A stretch of DNA of 64,000 bases from Solenopsis invicta (Eukaryota > Arthropoda > Insecta > Hymenoptera > Formicidae): contig NC_052671.1 in the NCBI RefSeq assembly GCF_016802725.1, positions 512,501 to 576,500 on the forward strand. The letters are read 5' to 3'. Below the pieces are notes generated by a model, which was not told the DNA's origin, searched no databases, and was given only the letters and a program-made list of their open reading frames with translations. The position numbers were made by a program, and so were the translations under genes. This document shows, in pieces, positions 48,139 to 61,100 of this stretch (position 1 is the stretch's first letter; every line of letters begins with the position of its first letter).

Positions 48139-51100
48139 TCAACCTCTTATGGTAGGTAGATGGTCAAAATTTTGCTGATGTATAGAGGAGCTCTTCGGCC
48201 GATTTTCACTTTGGCTATGAACAGAAGGACCAGCCTTAGGTAATTGGGGTAATACCATTTGACTATAATTGGTATTCTGGAAATAATCACGTTGTTATAT
48301 TTACATACCTATTATTCTTAGATTATTCTTGTTGGAACAAAAATATTTTACTGTTGTTTTGCTCTGTTGCCTAGACTATTTTCAAAAGTTTCGTCATATT
48401 ATTGTTTGAGCATTAAACTTACCCTAGAACGTTCCCGATACTTTTTAAGTTTCTCAAACTCTTCCGTCTCGACGTCCGGCATTTTAAAATGAAAATTATC
48501 GAAATAAGAATGCCGCAACAACTGTTCGCATGTCCACCTTTCATTTGGATCTTTATCCAAACACTTTTTCAAGAAATCCAGCTGTTAGCAAGAGATTTAT
48601 AATAATCGTTACATTAATCATTCTGAGGCAGCTTTGGAAACACGCACACACATACACTTTCTTCTTGTTTGGTTATACTCAGCGTTTCAAATTAAAGCAG
48701 ATTTGTTAATTCTTTACCTGTAAAGTATTACCATTTCCACGGGGTAGAGCATCTTCAAGAGGCGTGAGTGTTTGTGGCGTTGGAAGAGTGATACCGTGAA
48801 AGAATTCGTTCTGTTGAAAGATTGCCATGTGTCTCGGTAAAAGATCGCCCAGCGTCCTTCTTATTAAGTACAACTGATCTACATCTGATTTTCCGGGCCA
48901 TAAGGCTTCACCGCGTATCAATTCAGCAAATACGCAACCAATTGCCCACACATCGACTGGAGTGCCGTATTGTGTGTCCCCGACCTGTTCCGAAAAATAT
49001 GTAGTTAAACCACTAACGCTATAGTCGTAATACTGTTATCAGCAATCATCAGTCAATGTAAATTGAAATTTGATGAAAACGAGAAATTAGACGTGATACT
49101 ACTTGTAGTTTTGTTGACCACGCTGCCCACACGATTAATACAATTACTATTACTATTACTTTTCTTATAAAATTCGAAAATTTGTATAGTGTACATTCGC
49201 GCGGGTATTTACCAGCAATTCTGGTGCTCTGTACCATCTGGTTGCGACATATTCCGTATAGTTCTCTCCAGGACTGAGCATACGCGCGAATCCAAAATCG
49301 CATAATTTTACTACGCCTTCGGAGGTAATGAGAATGTTCTCTGGTTTCACATCTCTGTGAACGCATCCAAGACGGTGGCAATAGGCGACACCTTGCAGAA
49401 TTTGCCAAGTAATTTGTCTCGTAGTGAGATCCGGGCAACCGCTAGGATACTTTTCCATTTCATTTAGAAGGGTGTTTTCGCAATATTCAAATACCAAGTG
49501 CAATTTCCTCTTCCGTCTGAACACTTCCAGAAGATTGACCAAATTTGGATGCTTGAGATTCTATATCGAAGAAAAAGGAAAGAAAAAATTTAATTTTTAA
49601 TTACACGAACAGAATTAATTTCGTTAAAAGAATTTGCGACAGATCGGAACGAGCATCATTTTTAGGCGCGCATTTTTCCTCACAACTTTCGTCTTTTATA
49701 CTTTCGCTCTCTTAATAAAATCCTAAAGTTTGTATATATAATTTCCTAACGTTTTGTGAATAAAATACTACAGAGAAATTTTAACATACTGTTCATTTTC
49801 AAAAGACGCTCTCGTAATGCGGTAGTCTGCTAAATAGGGAATAGCCTTGAAGCAAAATGTCAAAACGTGACAATAAGGGAGCTTATTTGAATGCGCATAC
49901 GTTTGGTAGTGAACCCGCTGATTGTAACGATAATGTTAGGTCGGTAAGACCGTAACACGCCAAGATATTGACCGCTGCCCCGTATTGACCGTTGGCTACT
50001 TCTCGCAGCCATTTTTGCACCTATGCAAACTTCTTATCGAGTATATATAAGAACGTCACTTCTTCGTTTCGAGTACCTTAACACTGTAGTACTTTAATTT
50101 TAGGTTACGGTAAAAGAAATAGTAATGACGAAAGAAATTTTAGTAATTCTATTTGTAAATTTTATTTTGTAAAATATATATATATATATTTTTTTTTTAA
50201 TAAGGCAACAGATTATTAAAAAAAATGGAAGAATTTTTCTCGAATCCGTTTAATGTATATATATTTTACACTGAGAAAAAAATTTCTTGAAAAACTATTT
50301 TTAATCCCATATGATCAACTAAATATTGATGCAACAATTGTTTAATTGCACAAGAAAAAGTAATCTATTCATGTCAATCATTTAAGTTTCTTAATCAAAA
50401 ATTAATTAAACCAACTTAATTTAATTGCACGTATCAGACTAAAAATATTTTAATTTTTCAATAATTTTTTTTTAGTATGTTATTTATTCATTAAGGTTTA
50501 GGAAGTAGATCAAAATTATTACATTATCATTGTCCTATGTTGGTGGAAACTAACGGTCGCGAATATACGTTCCGGAGGTCATTCACCTTTAAGAATGCGA
50601 CCCTTAGTAAACTTGGTTATACCGTAAATCGATTGAATTGGAAAGCTTCGAGAGCGCCATGTCAGCGATTCTTATCACCTTTTTTTTATATTTGTAATAA
50701 AAATCACACTCAAAGTGTGTTTACCATAAAGATTATTATAATTTTCTCATGTTCGCTAGCTCAAAAAAAAAAAAAAAAAAAAAATTTGCCTATAAGCGCG
50801 TACTATTATTTTTATATTAAATAATATTCCTGAAATAATAAAAAATGGTTATAGCCTCTTGATAATATATGAATATTACATGAAAATATAAATAATATTA
50901 TTTACTTCATTTTAAATATAATAATTATAAAGTTTATGAATATTTTATGCATAATTTGTATTAATTTTTGACCACAATAATGTTCGTAGAACATTTTCAC
51001 GATGTTTGGCTGATATTGAAGTAATATACCTACGAATATTATGTAAAAACGAATATAACGTTAAAACAATATTCTCATAATATTAAAATAATATTAAAAA

Positions 51101-51418
51101 TATTGAATAATATTCTCGGAATATTACTTTAATTTTTAATAATGTTCGTATAATATTCTAGAAATATTGTATGCTTTATAGGATATAAACAAAGAGTTCT
51201 AGAAAATTTTTTTTGGATAATTGAAAAAAAAGCAATGAAAGAAAACTGACCTTCAAAAGACGTATCTCCCGTAGTGCGATCTTGCGTATTAGAGGATCAT
51301 CCTCGGTTTGCTGAAACTTTTTTACAGCTACCAAATTTCCAGTTTGTCGATCCCTACACTGGAAGACGACGCCGTAGCTACCCTCGCCGAGACGCGCCAG
51401 ACGTTCGTAACGCTCCAT
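48139..51418 (-). CDS. CDKL1: Cyclin-dependent kinase-like 1 (CDKL1/4 class)
   Basis: Serine/threonine kinase of the CDKL branch of the CMGC group; in other animals CDKL1-type kinases act at cilia and in growth signalling. Coding exons 51418-51251, 49560-49213, 48984-48718, 48581-48423 and 48276-48139 all join in phase 0 to 359 residues (human 358). The glycine loop is GEGSYG (11-16) and the catalytic lysine Lys33 in VAVKKF. KIALRE (46-51) is the CDKL form of the cyclin-binding helix. The catalytic loop is HRDVKPEN (124-131), followed by DFG (144-146) and an activation loop with TEY (158-160) before VATRWYRAPELL. VDVWAIGCVFAELIRGEALW and PGKSDVDQLYLIRRTLGDL follow. The start ATG sits in AAGCCATGG. 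An acceptor (GTACAG|GTCTCG) at 51440 implies an upstream 5' UTR exon. The C-terminal tail ends HLPTIRG. Confidence 0.95.
49561..51250. other. CDKL1 intron 1 with low-complexity AT sequence
   Basis: 1.69-kb intron containing an A-run of about 22 at 50762-50783 and an AATATT-rich stretch at 50980-51170. A GTATATATAAG TATA-like box lies at about 50040 on the plus strand, downstream of CpG-richer DNA (49860-50040). No coding exon seen. Confidence 0.5.
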
Positions 51419-51440
51419 GGCTTTGCTCGGCGCCCGAGAC

Positions 51441-53418
51441 CTGTACAAAATTGTTTTTCTCGACGTTACTAGTAGATTTCAATGAAATTTCTCTCGAAGA
51501 AAAAACAATAATTTGCAAAATCCAATTCGAATGATCCATCGAACATCTACGATCACCTTCAAATGATTTAATATTAAGTCGGTTATTTTTTAAATTATTG
51601 ATGAAAATAATATTTGCATTTGTATAACGCGTATGCTCGTGTTTTATAATATACTCGCTTTAAAATAACTGTATAACGTATAATATATAATTTTTGTGTC
51701 GTTACGATTGAAATATTAATTCGGTCAATTTAAACATTGTAATTGTATCACAATATTTTTATAAATTAAAATAGCTCTTTAAAATTCCGTGTTTAGAAAA
51801 ATTTTTAAGTTTTTTTATACTAAACAATCATTAAGAATGTCAAATTGCGATCGAATATTGGGTACGAGTGTTACATCTAATTACTGTTTTTACTAATAAG
51901 CACTAAGTTGTCTATTTTTTGAATACCCACTTTTTATATTTAGCGAGACATGGTAACGACGTCAATTGTTGCGTAAAGAGCATCGCGATGTACGGTACCG
52001 GCTAGACTGTCTCTGGTCCGAGGGTTGACCAAGGGTCAAGCTACCCCACGGGTTTTGCTTTATTCGAATTTACGTTTAGCGCAGGCGTAGGTGAAGTGCT
52101 GGTCAAGCGATTGGGGTACCGAAACGAAATAATACCTTTAAAGTGGTACGATATACCGATGTTTCGGTATTCATGATGCACCGATATTGCGATCGCTACT
52201 ATCAATCAAACAATCCACGAGAGGGTAATAAAAATTGAAAGGAGTCGTATATAATATATCGTTGTGCAATAAGAATCGAGATTGCTGCAAGATCAAGAAA
52301 TTCCGTGAACAATGAGAAAAAATTGTTCGTTGAAATGAATGTGCTCTTTAACATTTAACATTCAACTCTATACGACTACACGATATTGATTCGGTACAAA
52401 TCATTTCATGAGAATTGCAATTGAACAAATAGAATTACGTTTAGTTCAGTTCTCTTACAAAAATTTAATACTGATAATATTAAATTGGCCAGAAATTTAT
52501 CACTCATTTTGAAGATGAAAGCCTTGATGTTAATGCTTTTAATACTCATTAAAATAAGTAATTAATTACTGGCCAATTTAATATAAAATTTAATTTTTGT
52601 AAAGGCTGTCTTCGAATATATCTGCATTTATGATTATTTGATTCGAATCTAGAGGAGTTGGCCGAGTCTTAAAAATCTCTTACGTACCACTGTGGTATGC
52701 ATTGTCGATAATTTGCAAACCTCACGTCGTTCATCGTATCGATGCACTCGAGCGCGTACGTGACATTCCCGACGTAAACCGTATATATCAAATTTGAAAA
52801 TTAATTGCCGCATTCGGATATATATATAGCTTGTAAATCGACAAACCGAATAGAGAACTCCGACCGACAGGTTATGTGTACGTTAGAAACGGAATTGCAC
52901 GAAAAATTGTTAAAACACGTTTCGTTAAGTAGCTAAGTTCACAAATGTACTTTAAAGATTGCATTTATAATAAGGTAAAGAATTTTAATTGAAGCTACTC
53001 GTTTTACTATTTTTATTTTTTTAAGTGAGATTTCGTATTAATCCATTAAAATTGTTGAGCGGATAGTTTTTGTTACATCAAATCTTTGCATTTTTTGAAA
53101 AGTGCGCTCTATTTTTGAAATATTAGGAAAATCATAGAAAATTGTTTAAAGTACAAGAAAAAGTAGAATATCGTGCTATTTGTTTATTTTTTAGAGAGAA
53201 GTTAAGAAAGAAAAAAATGTAATATTTTTTAATGGAGCTACTATATCTCATGGAGCATATAATAATATATCATTTTTTCAATATTTAATTTGAATATTCA
53301 ATGTTGAAAAGTTCGATAAAAGATTGTTTAATTATTAATAATGATTTATTATAGGCAAAACAATTTTATTGATAGAATTAATGATAAAATATTTTCATCC
53401 AAGATATATAATATTATC
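51441..53418. other. Upstream region of CDKL1, no coding sequence
   Basis: A CpG-richer patch at about 51940-52210 may contain the CDKL1 promoter and 5' UTR exon, but I could not choose a donor site. The rest is AT-rich. Confidence 0.45.
52455..52602. repeat. ~148-bp inverted-repeat element
   Basis: The arms contain a perfect 16-bp match (ATATTAAATTGGCCAG and CTGGCCAATTTAATAT). Outer sections (TTACAAAAATTTAAT against TTACAAAAATTAAAT) extend the pairing to about 38 bp with gaps. No clear target duplication. Confidence 0.55.
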
Positions 53419-54227
53419 GAGGAAAAGAGGGTATTATGGCTACTGTCGACAATATGGCTACTCTTATTATTTCCGTTATTAAGTGACGTATTCTTACTCC
53501 TATTATTTCCGTTATTAGCTAACGTAACAATTGCTTATGGAGTTATTCGTTTGGTAGCCTGTCGTTTTTTAGTGATACTAATATACTGATACATAATGAC
53601 TGACAATTGTTCTAAAGCGTTTTTACTTTTGAGCACTTGTAAACTTTTTCAAGGTACACCTAATCCCCCCAAGGTACCTTTAATCTTTAATTACAACACT
53701 TCCTTATTATTCTTAAACTTGAATGTATTATTACACGAAGGTACATACACTCGAGTGTTTTTTTGTTATTTAACTTTTTATTCGGCCGTATACATTTTGA
53801 GTTATACAAAGTTAAAACAATAACATGGAATTTTGTTAATATGGTTTTTTAAGTGAAATTTTTATATCGAAATATTTCTTCGATAAATCGATTGTTATTC
53901 TAAAGAACGATGTTTAAAAATATTAAAGACATCATTTTATGCTTGTTATCTAATGTTAAACAGGGATAAAATGATATTTTTAATAAAATTTCTAATGGTA
54001 TTTCTAAAACTTCTGAACGTCAACCACTTTTTTTTTGACCGATTATGCAATGCATTAGATTTTTGTAAATCACGTCCTAAGTAATATATATTTCATTACT
54101 TTAAGTCTAGAATCTGTCAAACAACACTCTGATGAATATAATCGTTTACATTTCAATAGAAAATATTAATTATAAACAAAGTTATTCAATAAAATGAAAA
54201 TGGATGCTATATTACCTTCTTCTCCTC
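53419..54227 (+). mobile_element. MITE family A, copy 3
   Basis: Collinear with the copies at 3313 and 34573. The left end is GAGGAAAAGAGGGTATTATG and the right end is CTATATTACCTTCTTCTCCTC. It has a local duplication of TATTATTTCCGTTATTA near its left end and the insertion CACCTAATCCCCCCAAGGTA near 53656. It encodes no transposase. Confidence 0.78.
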
Positions 54228-54474
54228 TACACAGAGAAAAGTTCTGTTTAAATTGATGATCGTTTTTTTAATTTGGTTTTTTATGTTGAAGTGAAAATAG
54301 ATCAGAGTAAAAATTTATTTGATTTCAAAAAATGACGTTATTAAACCGTTTTTAAAGTAAATAAATTATTTAAATTATTGGTTTAATTTAAAGAGATAAT
54401 TTTTTAATTCAAAGAAAATACAGAAATGTAAAAAATAATTTAGTCCTGCTGATTTTAAAAATATATATATATCC

Positions 54475-54855
54475 CTGGCGGAAAAAATTTTTCAAAATTT
54501 TACACAAATTTAAGAAATGCTACAAAAAAAAAATCTACTAGAAAATGTTAAAATTAGAACATTTTTCTAAATTTTTCTAAGTTTTTATGTTTATGTTGAA
54601 TATGATTTCTACACGTTTCTAAATAGCTTATTCTGATGGAAAAAAATTTCTATGAATAATCACAAAGTTTTACTAAAAATAGAAATTTGTAGAAATTATT
54701 AGGTTTTTTGTAAAAATATTTATTTTTTCTTAAATATATAGATTTAATACAATATAACACAATATAATACAATAATATATTTAACTATTAAAATTAACAA
54801 AAGTGTTCCAACTCTAGTATTTTGGCGTAGAATTTTGTAAAATTTTCTCCGCCAG
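54475..54855. repeat. ~380-bp TIR element (CTGGCGGA termini)
   Basis: The left end CTGGCGGAAAAAATTTTTCA pairs with the right end, reverse-complemented CTGGCGGAGAAAATTTTACA. The interior is AT-rich and non-coding, with AGAAATTTGTAGAAATT-type repeats. No convincing target duplication. Confidence 0.6.
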
Positions 54856-55221
54856 ATTTTTTTTTTAAGAAATTTTGCATTGCACAACCAAACTATTTCA
54901 TTAATTCTAATAAAATGTACAATTAAGAAACTTCTGCATATCAAAGAAGTTTATCTTTAACCGTATATAATAGTAATGCACAAATTCCTTTGATTCAAAG
55001 AAATATTTTTTTACTCAAAGAAACTTTCTTCTAAGTGTTGTTTTTAATAGGTCACTCTTTTTATATTTTCCAAGTTTTGTAATAAAATTGTAATTCAATT
55101 TTAATGATTTGCAAGTGATTGAATTCGAATTTTATACGCGCTAAAATAGACTAAAATATGAAGAGGAGAAAAAGTATTGTAAAATGATAAACTTATCTGT
55201 ACAACTTTCCATATTTATGTC

Positions 55222-55434
55222 TCAACGCTCCCAGCTTGAAGATTCGATTAAAGAATACAATTTAGCGGACAATATTCGATGAACAGAATTTGAGGGAAAA
55301 GAACGTTTCAAAGAAAAAAGAATATAGAAATAATTACGTACAAAAATCCAAGAATAGAGTTCATGGAGTACTTTTGTCAAGCCACCCTCGTCGGCGAACA
55401 TACCGGACAGCACTAACATATTGAAGAAAGCGAT
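55222..55434 (-). other. Orphan short frame with donor-like end; exon status uncertain
   Basis: The minus strand reads KTIAFFNMLVLSGMFADEGG then LTKVLHELYSWIF before a good donor (TTTTT|GTACGT at about 55337). The peptide looks protein-like but I do not recognise it. It could be a 5' exon of a minus-strand transcript; the next known acceptor downstream is CDKL1 at 51440, which it would enter out of frame. It may be a chance frame. Confidence 0.25.
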
Positions 55435-58101
55435 GGTTTTACGTTATTGTTGAACTCTTGATTATTGACAATCGATATTACGTTATGAGTGCGTCTATAC
55501 TCTATGACCATGAAAGGGGTCAAAATGTTTCCAACTGTTGGACGAACGCTATAGTGAGTACTCGATACAAGGTGCGAAAGTTGTGAGGAGGGGAGGAGGG
55601 GCTGCGACACTTATAAATAATGTACGCTCTGTTATACACATTATTTGTGATTTTGACGGATGACAATGATAAGGAGGTAATGCCATTGTTATGATTGTAA
55701 CTATCTAGTTCAATTTAATTCAAATGTACCTTGTTTTTAATTTTTTTATGGACGTTAATAATAATAATAATATCAGTTTGTAACATGTCATTAATCTGTC
55801 AAAGATTTCCACAGGCTTAAATGCAGCTAAAAGTAAAAATAGAATAGTAAATTCCCGTCGACACTGACCATCAGTTACATTACATCTTATACGTTAAAAT
55901 TTTACAATATGTACGTGTTATATTATATTTACATTGTTGAGTGCACAATTTTAACATAGATAAAATGTAAGCGATGCTCGGTGTCGACTGGGCTGTTTTT
56001 GTGAAAATTTTATTTTAGCGAAAAAGCTGTAATTGTGAGAGGAACAGAGGAACCTTGAGAACAGTCTGCTGATAACGTAGAACTCTACATGAAATCATAA
56101 TACATATAATTTAAAAAAGAAAAAGATAATTAAAAACATTGTCTTTACAATAAAAGTTTTAAACTATTAACGTGTATAACAGATTATCTCTACGCAATTC
56201 GTATGGGAAAATTTATATTACATTAATGAAATATGTAACGTAAACATTTTGCGTATATCAAAAGAAACATGTAATAATTACAACACTTTTCTTTAGAGCT
56301 TTTCAAAAAATCTTTTTTAATCTTTAAAAGGAATAAACGATCAACTATTGGAGGTATAATAGAGTATAGTCAATAGCAAAAGCTAAAATTCTATGTTTAC
56401 ATAAAGGACTCTGTTAAGAAATAAAACTTAATGGAATACTCGTAGAACAGGATTTTCGTGAAACATAGATACTGAGAGATATTGAAAGATATATTGAAAA
56501 AAGTAATTTTCCAACTAATTTGTGCAGCGTATATTTTGCGTGTTTAACATAACGCTATATCGATGATCAGTGTTTACCTCCTTGGTAGCAATGGTAGCGT
56601 GCTACCGAATAGCCAGAGCTTCCTATCTTGAAGCCATTTGTCCATTCGCAAGCTTCTCACAGGGATTTCACGCTACGAATGAAATATTCATGCTGCATCC
56701 CGACAAACATCGTTGCGACCATCGCGGATTTATTTCGGCACGTCGACATTGTTGACATGGCCTTTTACCGAGGCGGTTTTCGTAACGGCGCTACTAGGTT
56801 CTTGACGAGAAATGGATTTTCACTGCACATGCGACTGTTCTTTTGCCTAAAACCACGTCAACTGACCGATCGATAACCCTTTGGGCTTTCAGTACCTGCC
56901 GCACCCGCTTTGGCTAATTTGATTGATTCTTTTGTTATACATAAGCCAGAAATAACAGTGCAGCGTTTGAGTAAATACCAAATTTTTTAATATATTAATT
57001 ATACAGAAATATAATATCTACACATATAGAAATAATATATAGTTGTAATCAATAATTATTCTATAAATACATAATCTACAATGTTCTGCGTAAGTATAAT
57101 GTAGTTATACCGTACATATATAACAGAGATCGAATATGCGTTATAAAATCTTTAATCAGAGAGACAAATTATACTTAATGTTTTTATATTTTTATATAAA
57201 ATTTTTGAGGTTATATAGAAGATAGAAGATATAGTTGTAATTTTTATTTATTTATATTTTTATACAGAATGTTATTTTACATTATTTTACAACTAGAGAA
57301 CACACAGAATATAAGTCGAATATATGTCCTATTAAATAAATTTGTTATTTTTAACATTGTATATCATGGCAAAAAACATTGTTCTCTTATATATACACAA
57401 TACTAAATTTTAGAATAACCACAGCATTTATAATAAAGCGAAACATTTGCTCCTTCTTTCTTTCTCTCCTTTCTCAATTACAGATGATTTACACATTACA
57501 GTTCAGGTACGAAATTGTAACTTTGTTCATATATGAATATATTATATTATATATGTATGTACAAATAACGCTCTATACAAATTAATTAATTTAACAATGT
57601 GCACAATTTGATTTTTAATTGATCCATAAATTTTGTCCCATCTGGCAGTTTTAGTATATTTCTTACATTACTTTTGTGCGCACGAGAAGCAAATTTATTC
57701 CCAGGAAGAATATTAGATTCAAGAAATAAATATATGATGTAATATCATTTTTTAGAACGGTATCTATAAAGTAGAAAATTTTCTTTGCGAATAGACAAAA
57801 ACAATACGCTAGTTACGCTTTTCACAGATAAAAAACATAAAGTTTGCACTGCCTGCACGTAACGTTTTTTAAACACGAAAATTTTCATTATTATTAATAT
57901 TTTATTTCAATATTTTACTTGACAAAGATATTGAAATAATACAGAATTATCTAATCTCTTATCTATTCCCCAAATCATTCTTTCATTGATTCAGTAGAAG
58001 TTTTCTTTCAAAAAAATATTACATAAGATATAATATTACTATTTACAACTTATTTTTTGAAAATTGTCGATTGATTATCAGAAAGAATGTGTCTGAAACA
58101 T
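55435..58101. other. Intergenic DNA, no gene recognised
   Basis: AT-rich with short unrecognised frames at 56570-56880. Candidate poly(A) signals for the ankyrin gene (TTTATT on plus) occur near 57902. Confidence 0.55.
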
Positions 58102-61100
58102 TTACACGCTCTTTGCATTTCTTTGTATCGCGCAAGAAGATTTCGGTTTTTCGTCTTGCGTTTCACCTCTTACAGTGAATGTAACGAAATATCTTTTGGT
58201 ACGATCCATTTTTTCAGTTGGAAGAGCAATCACTTGCTTTTCTTCTCCGTGTGTCACTTCCACCTAAAAGAAGAAAAATAAAAAAGTGAAGTAACATGTG
58301 CATGGTGCAGTAAAACGTTAGAGATTAATGAATCATCTATTTTAATCGCAAAGTAAGACTAAAGTTTTCAACAATTAACGTATATTTTCTTCCTATTATT
58401 ACCGTCATTTGTCCTTTGCCGCGACTCTCTATTTTTGGAAGATGGTCCACTCGATCTGGGACGCCTCCACCCACTGCAATTATAATCTATATTCACACTA
58501 GAGATACTGATTCTTTTCGGGCTTTACGCACATATAGACGACGAAATGTCAAAGTGATATTATTGACGTTTTCCTGACGACATAGTTATTTATAGAACAA
58601 AGATATACATGTAAAAATATTTTCTTTAAATCTTTTTAATTGAATATTTATAGTATATTCTCTCTCTTTCAACTAACATACTAACTAAATAATTTTATAT
58701 TGAAGAAGATGTCTCGAAAGTGACGCGTGTTGTATTCAAATACGATAAAAAGTTAATTAACATACGATAGGTATAGACTGGAATAGAAGTGTAAGCGCTA
58801 GTCGCGTGATGACAACGATGAGTTTTTTGCGTGCATTGCTTCGCTTCGGTACAAAAATCTGGAGTAGTTGGTCTTCCCTGCAGTCTTCTTAATTGCTCGT
58901 ACAGAAACGCTTCGAATTGTCTACAATAACAGTTTTTATAGTATTAAATAATTATTTAATTAAACAACAATAATTAATATTAAAATTATTTAATCCAATA
59001 GTAACCTAAATGTTAATGCTTGATCGTATTTTGCTACGCCAAGAGTAGGCCCAGACATTCCTGATTTGTGAAAGGCGTCCACCTGAAAAAGATTGTTCTG
59101 CAAATTACGCGAAATACATTTAGGATAATATTGATAAAAACACTATTTTGTTTCCGTAATATGCCATGTATAAAGAGTATTCACATAGTATATTTGCATC
59201 ATAATATTAATAATGACGTAGAACTTTACCTGTCTTTTTACTAAGACGTGCTCGTTCGCTCTACCATGACGAATCTGTAATCTCTTTAGTTCCATCAATT
59301 GGAAAAAGATTTTTCTTTCTAGGTGATAACGACGCAAGCTAATTTGTACGTCCCTGGTAACGGTCTCCATATTAAGAGCTTGCTGTTTCGCTGTATTTGG
59401 ACAACATCTTACGTTACGCCTCCGTGGAATTCTCGACACTCTCGGACTCGGTTCTATTCCACTGTCTCTGCCTCCGCTATCGCGACGATGTTTCCTCCAC
59501 AATCGTTCTCGGTTCAGACCATCAGCATTCTCTATTGTAACTAAGCGATTGGTACTTGATGATTGTACCTAAAAATAATAATATTTCGATTAACATTAAT
59601 TAATTTAATTAAGCTTACGTCAAAGATTTATCATACTCATAAGTATGAATATGATAACTGAAAAGGAAGACAATAAAATTTCATGACACAAGTTTTTTTA
59701 TCGATTTAGAAACTTGCTATTTTTATTCAAAAACATTTTTTAAATAAGTATACCAATTACAAGTTTTCGAATACGTTTAAAAGTAATTATAATAATTAAA
59801 TAGAGTTTATACTATTCGTCAAGACAAACCTACTAAAATAGAGATTTTAATAGGTGTAAGTTTTTTAATTACCTGAGGCAAAGAATTAATTCTTGCAGTT
59901 CTAGATACACCTAAAGCTACGCTAGGAGTCTCTTCTTCACTCGTACTTGGCAAAACTCGCATAACACCAATTTCATTATCTTCTTCATGCTCTGTCTCGT
60001 GCTCCATATCCTCTCCGAGAGCTTCTCTGATTTCTTTCTCAACCGCTTCATCTTCATCCCATTCTGGGCTGTCTAACACCGCGATTATTGCACTTTGATG
60101 CGGAGAACGCTCCTCAGAACTTTCAAACAGATGTTTCTTTGCCGATGCTTTTGAAGAAAATTTCTCTGTTCTCATACTCTTTCCCGTAGATGGTCTCGAC
60201 TGTCTCGTTTTTGCCGATTTCGTGGCCTTTGGAGAACTCGAACAAGTGTCGTCGATGTAGCGAAAATCTTTATCTCCTAAATCTTTGTTGGAAATAAATA
60301 CGATGTGTTATCACTGTCATCAAAAAGTATTGTTACAAACACATTTTTTTATCAATTACAATTATACATACATGCGTGAAATGTGTGACCGGTTGTATTG
60401 TATTATTTAAAATAAATATCTTACCAAAATTATTTGAAAAATTCTTTGCATTCAAAATAATGCTTTAAAAATGTTAGCTCGAAAAGATCCTGCACAATTC
60501 TTATGGATTTTAATCCTTGGTAAAATTGGCAGAAATTGTAGTTTGGTAAAAACTATGGTTAAAAGTTACTACCCTGCAAAACAACAAGTCGTCATCAAAA
60601 TGGCATATTTGAATGGTTCCAAAATGATTATTGATTGTCATTTTTTCATCAATCATTTATTTATTTTTATGTCATTTTAACATTGTCGTGATTTATACCG
60701 TTTCACTTGGGCTAACCATTTTCACGCTTGGTGTTCATGAAAACTTTTGATTAATGAGTCAAGAACTATAACATATTACAGTTTTAGCCAATTTTATTTC
60801 AGAGAGCAAAACCCATAAAAATTATGTGGAGTCCTTAAAATTAGGAACTGAATAGGAAGGAGAGAGAGAAAGAGAGAGATGGGGACAGACTGCCTTGCGT
60901 ATTTATAAATGTCTGAATGTTTAAAACTCTAATATATTTCGGCGATTTACCTGTTTCAACCTCTGGTTGTTCTTTATCACTTTTAATTCGCTCTGATTTT
61001 TTGTCATGTGATGAACCTGTCCTTTCTGGAGAAAGATTGTCTTCCACGTTTAGCGTTGACACTCTCGATTCGGTTGGCAAATCTACGGATTTTCCACGTA

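Noticed and set aside
50537..50824. 95-codon frame in CDKL1 intron 1
   Set aside because: Ends in an A-run encoding poly-Lys and has no splice or family support.
60471..60680. 69-codon plus-strand frame inside an ankyrin gene intron
   Set aside because: No recognisable motif and isolated in intronic DNA.
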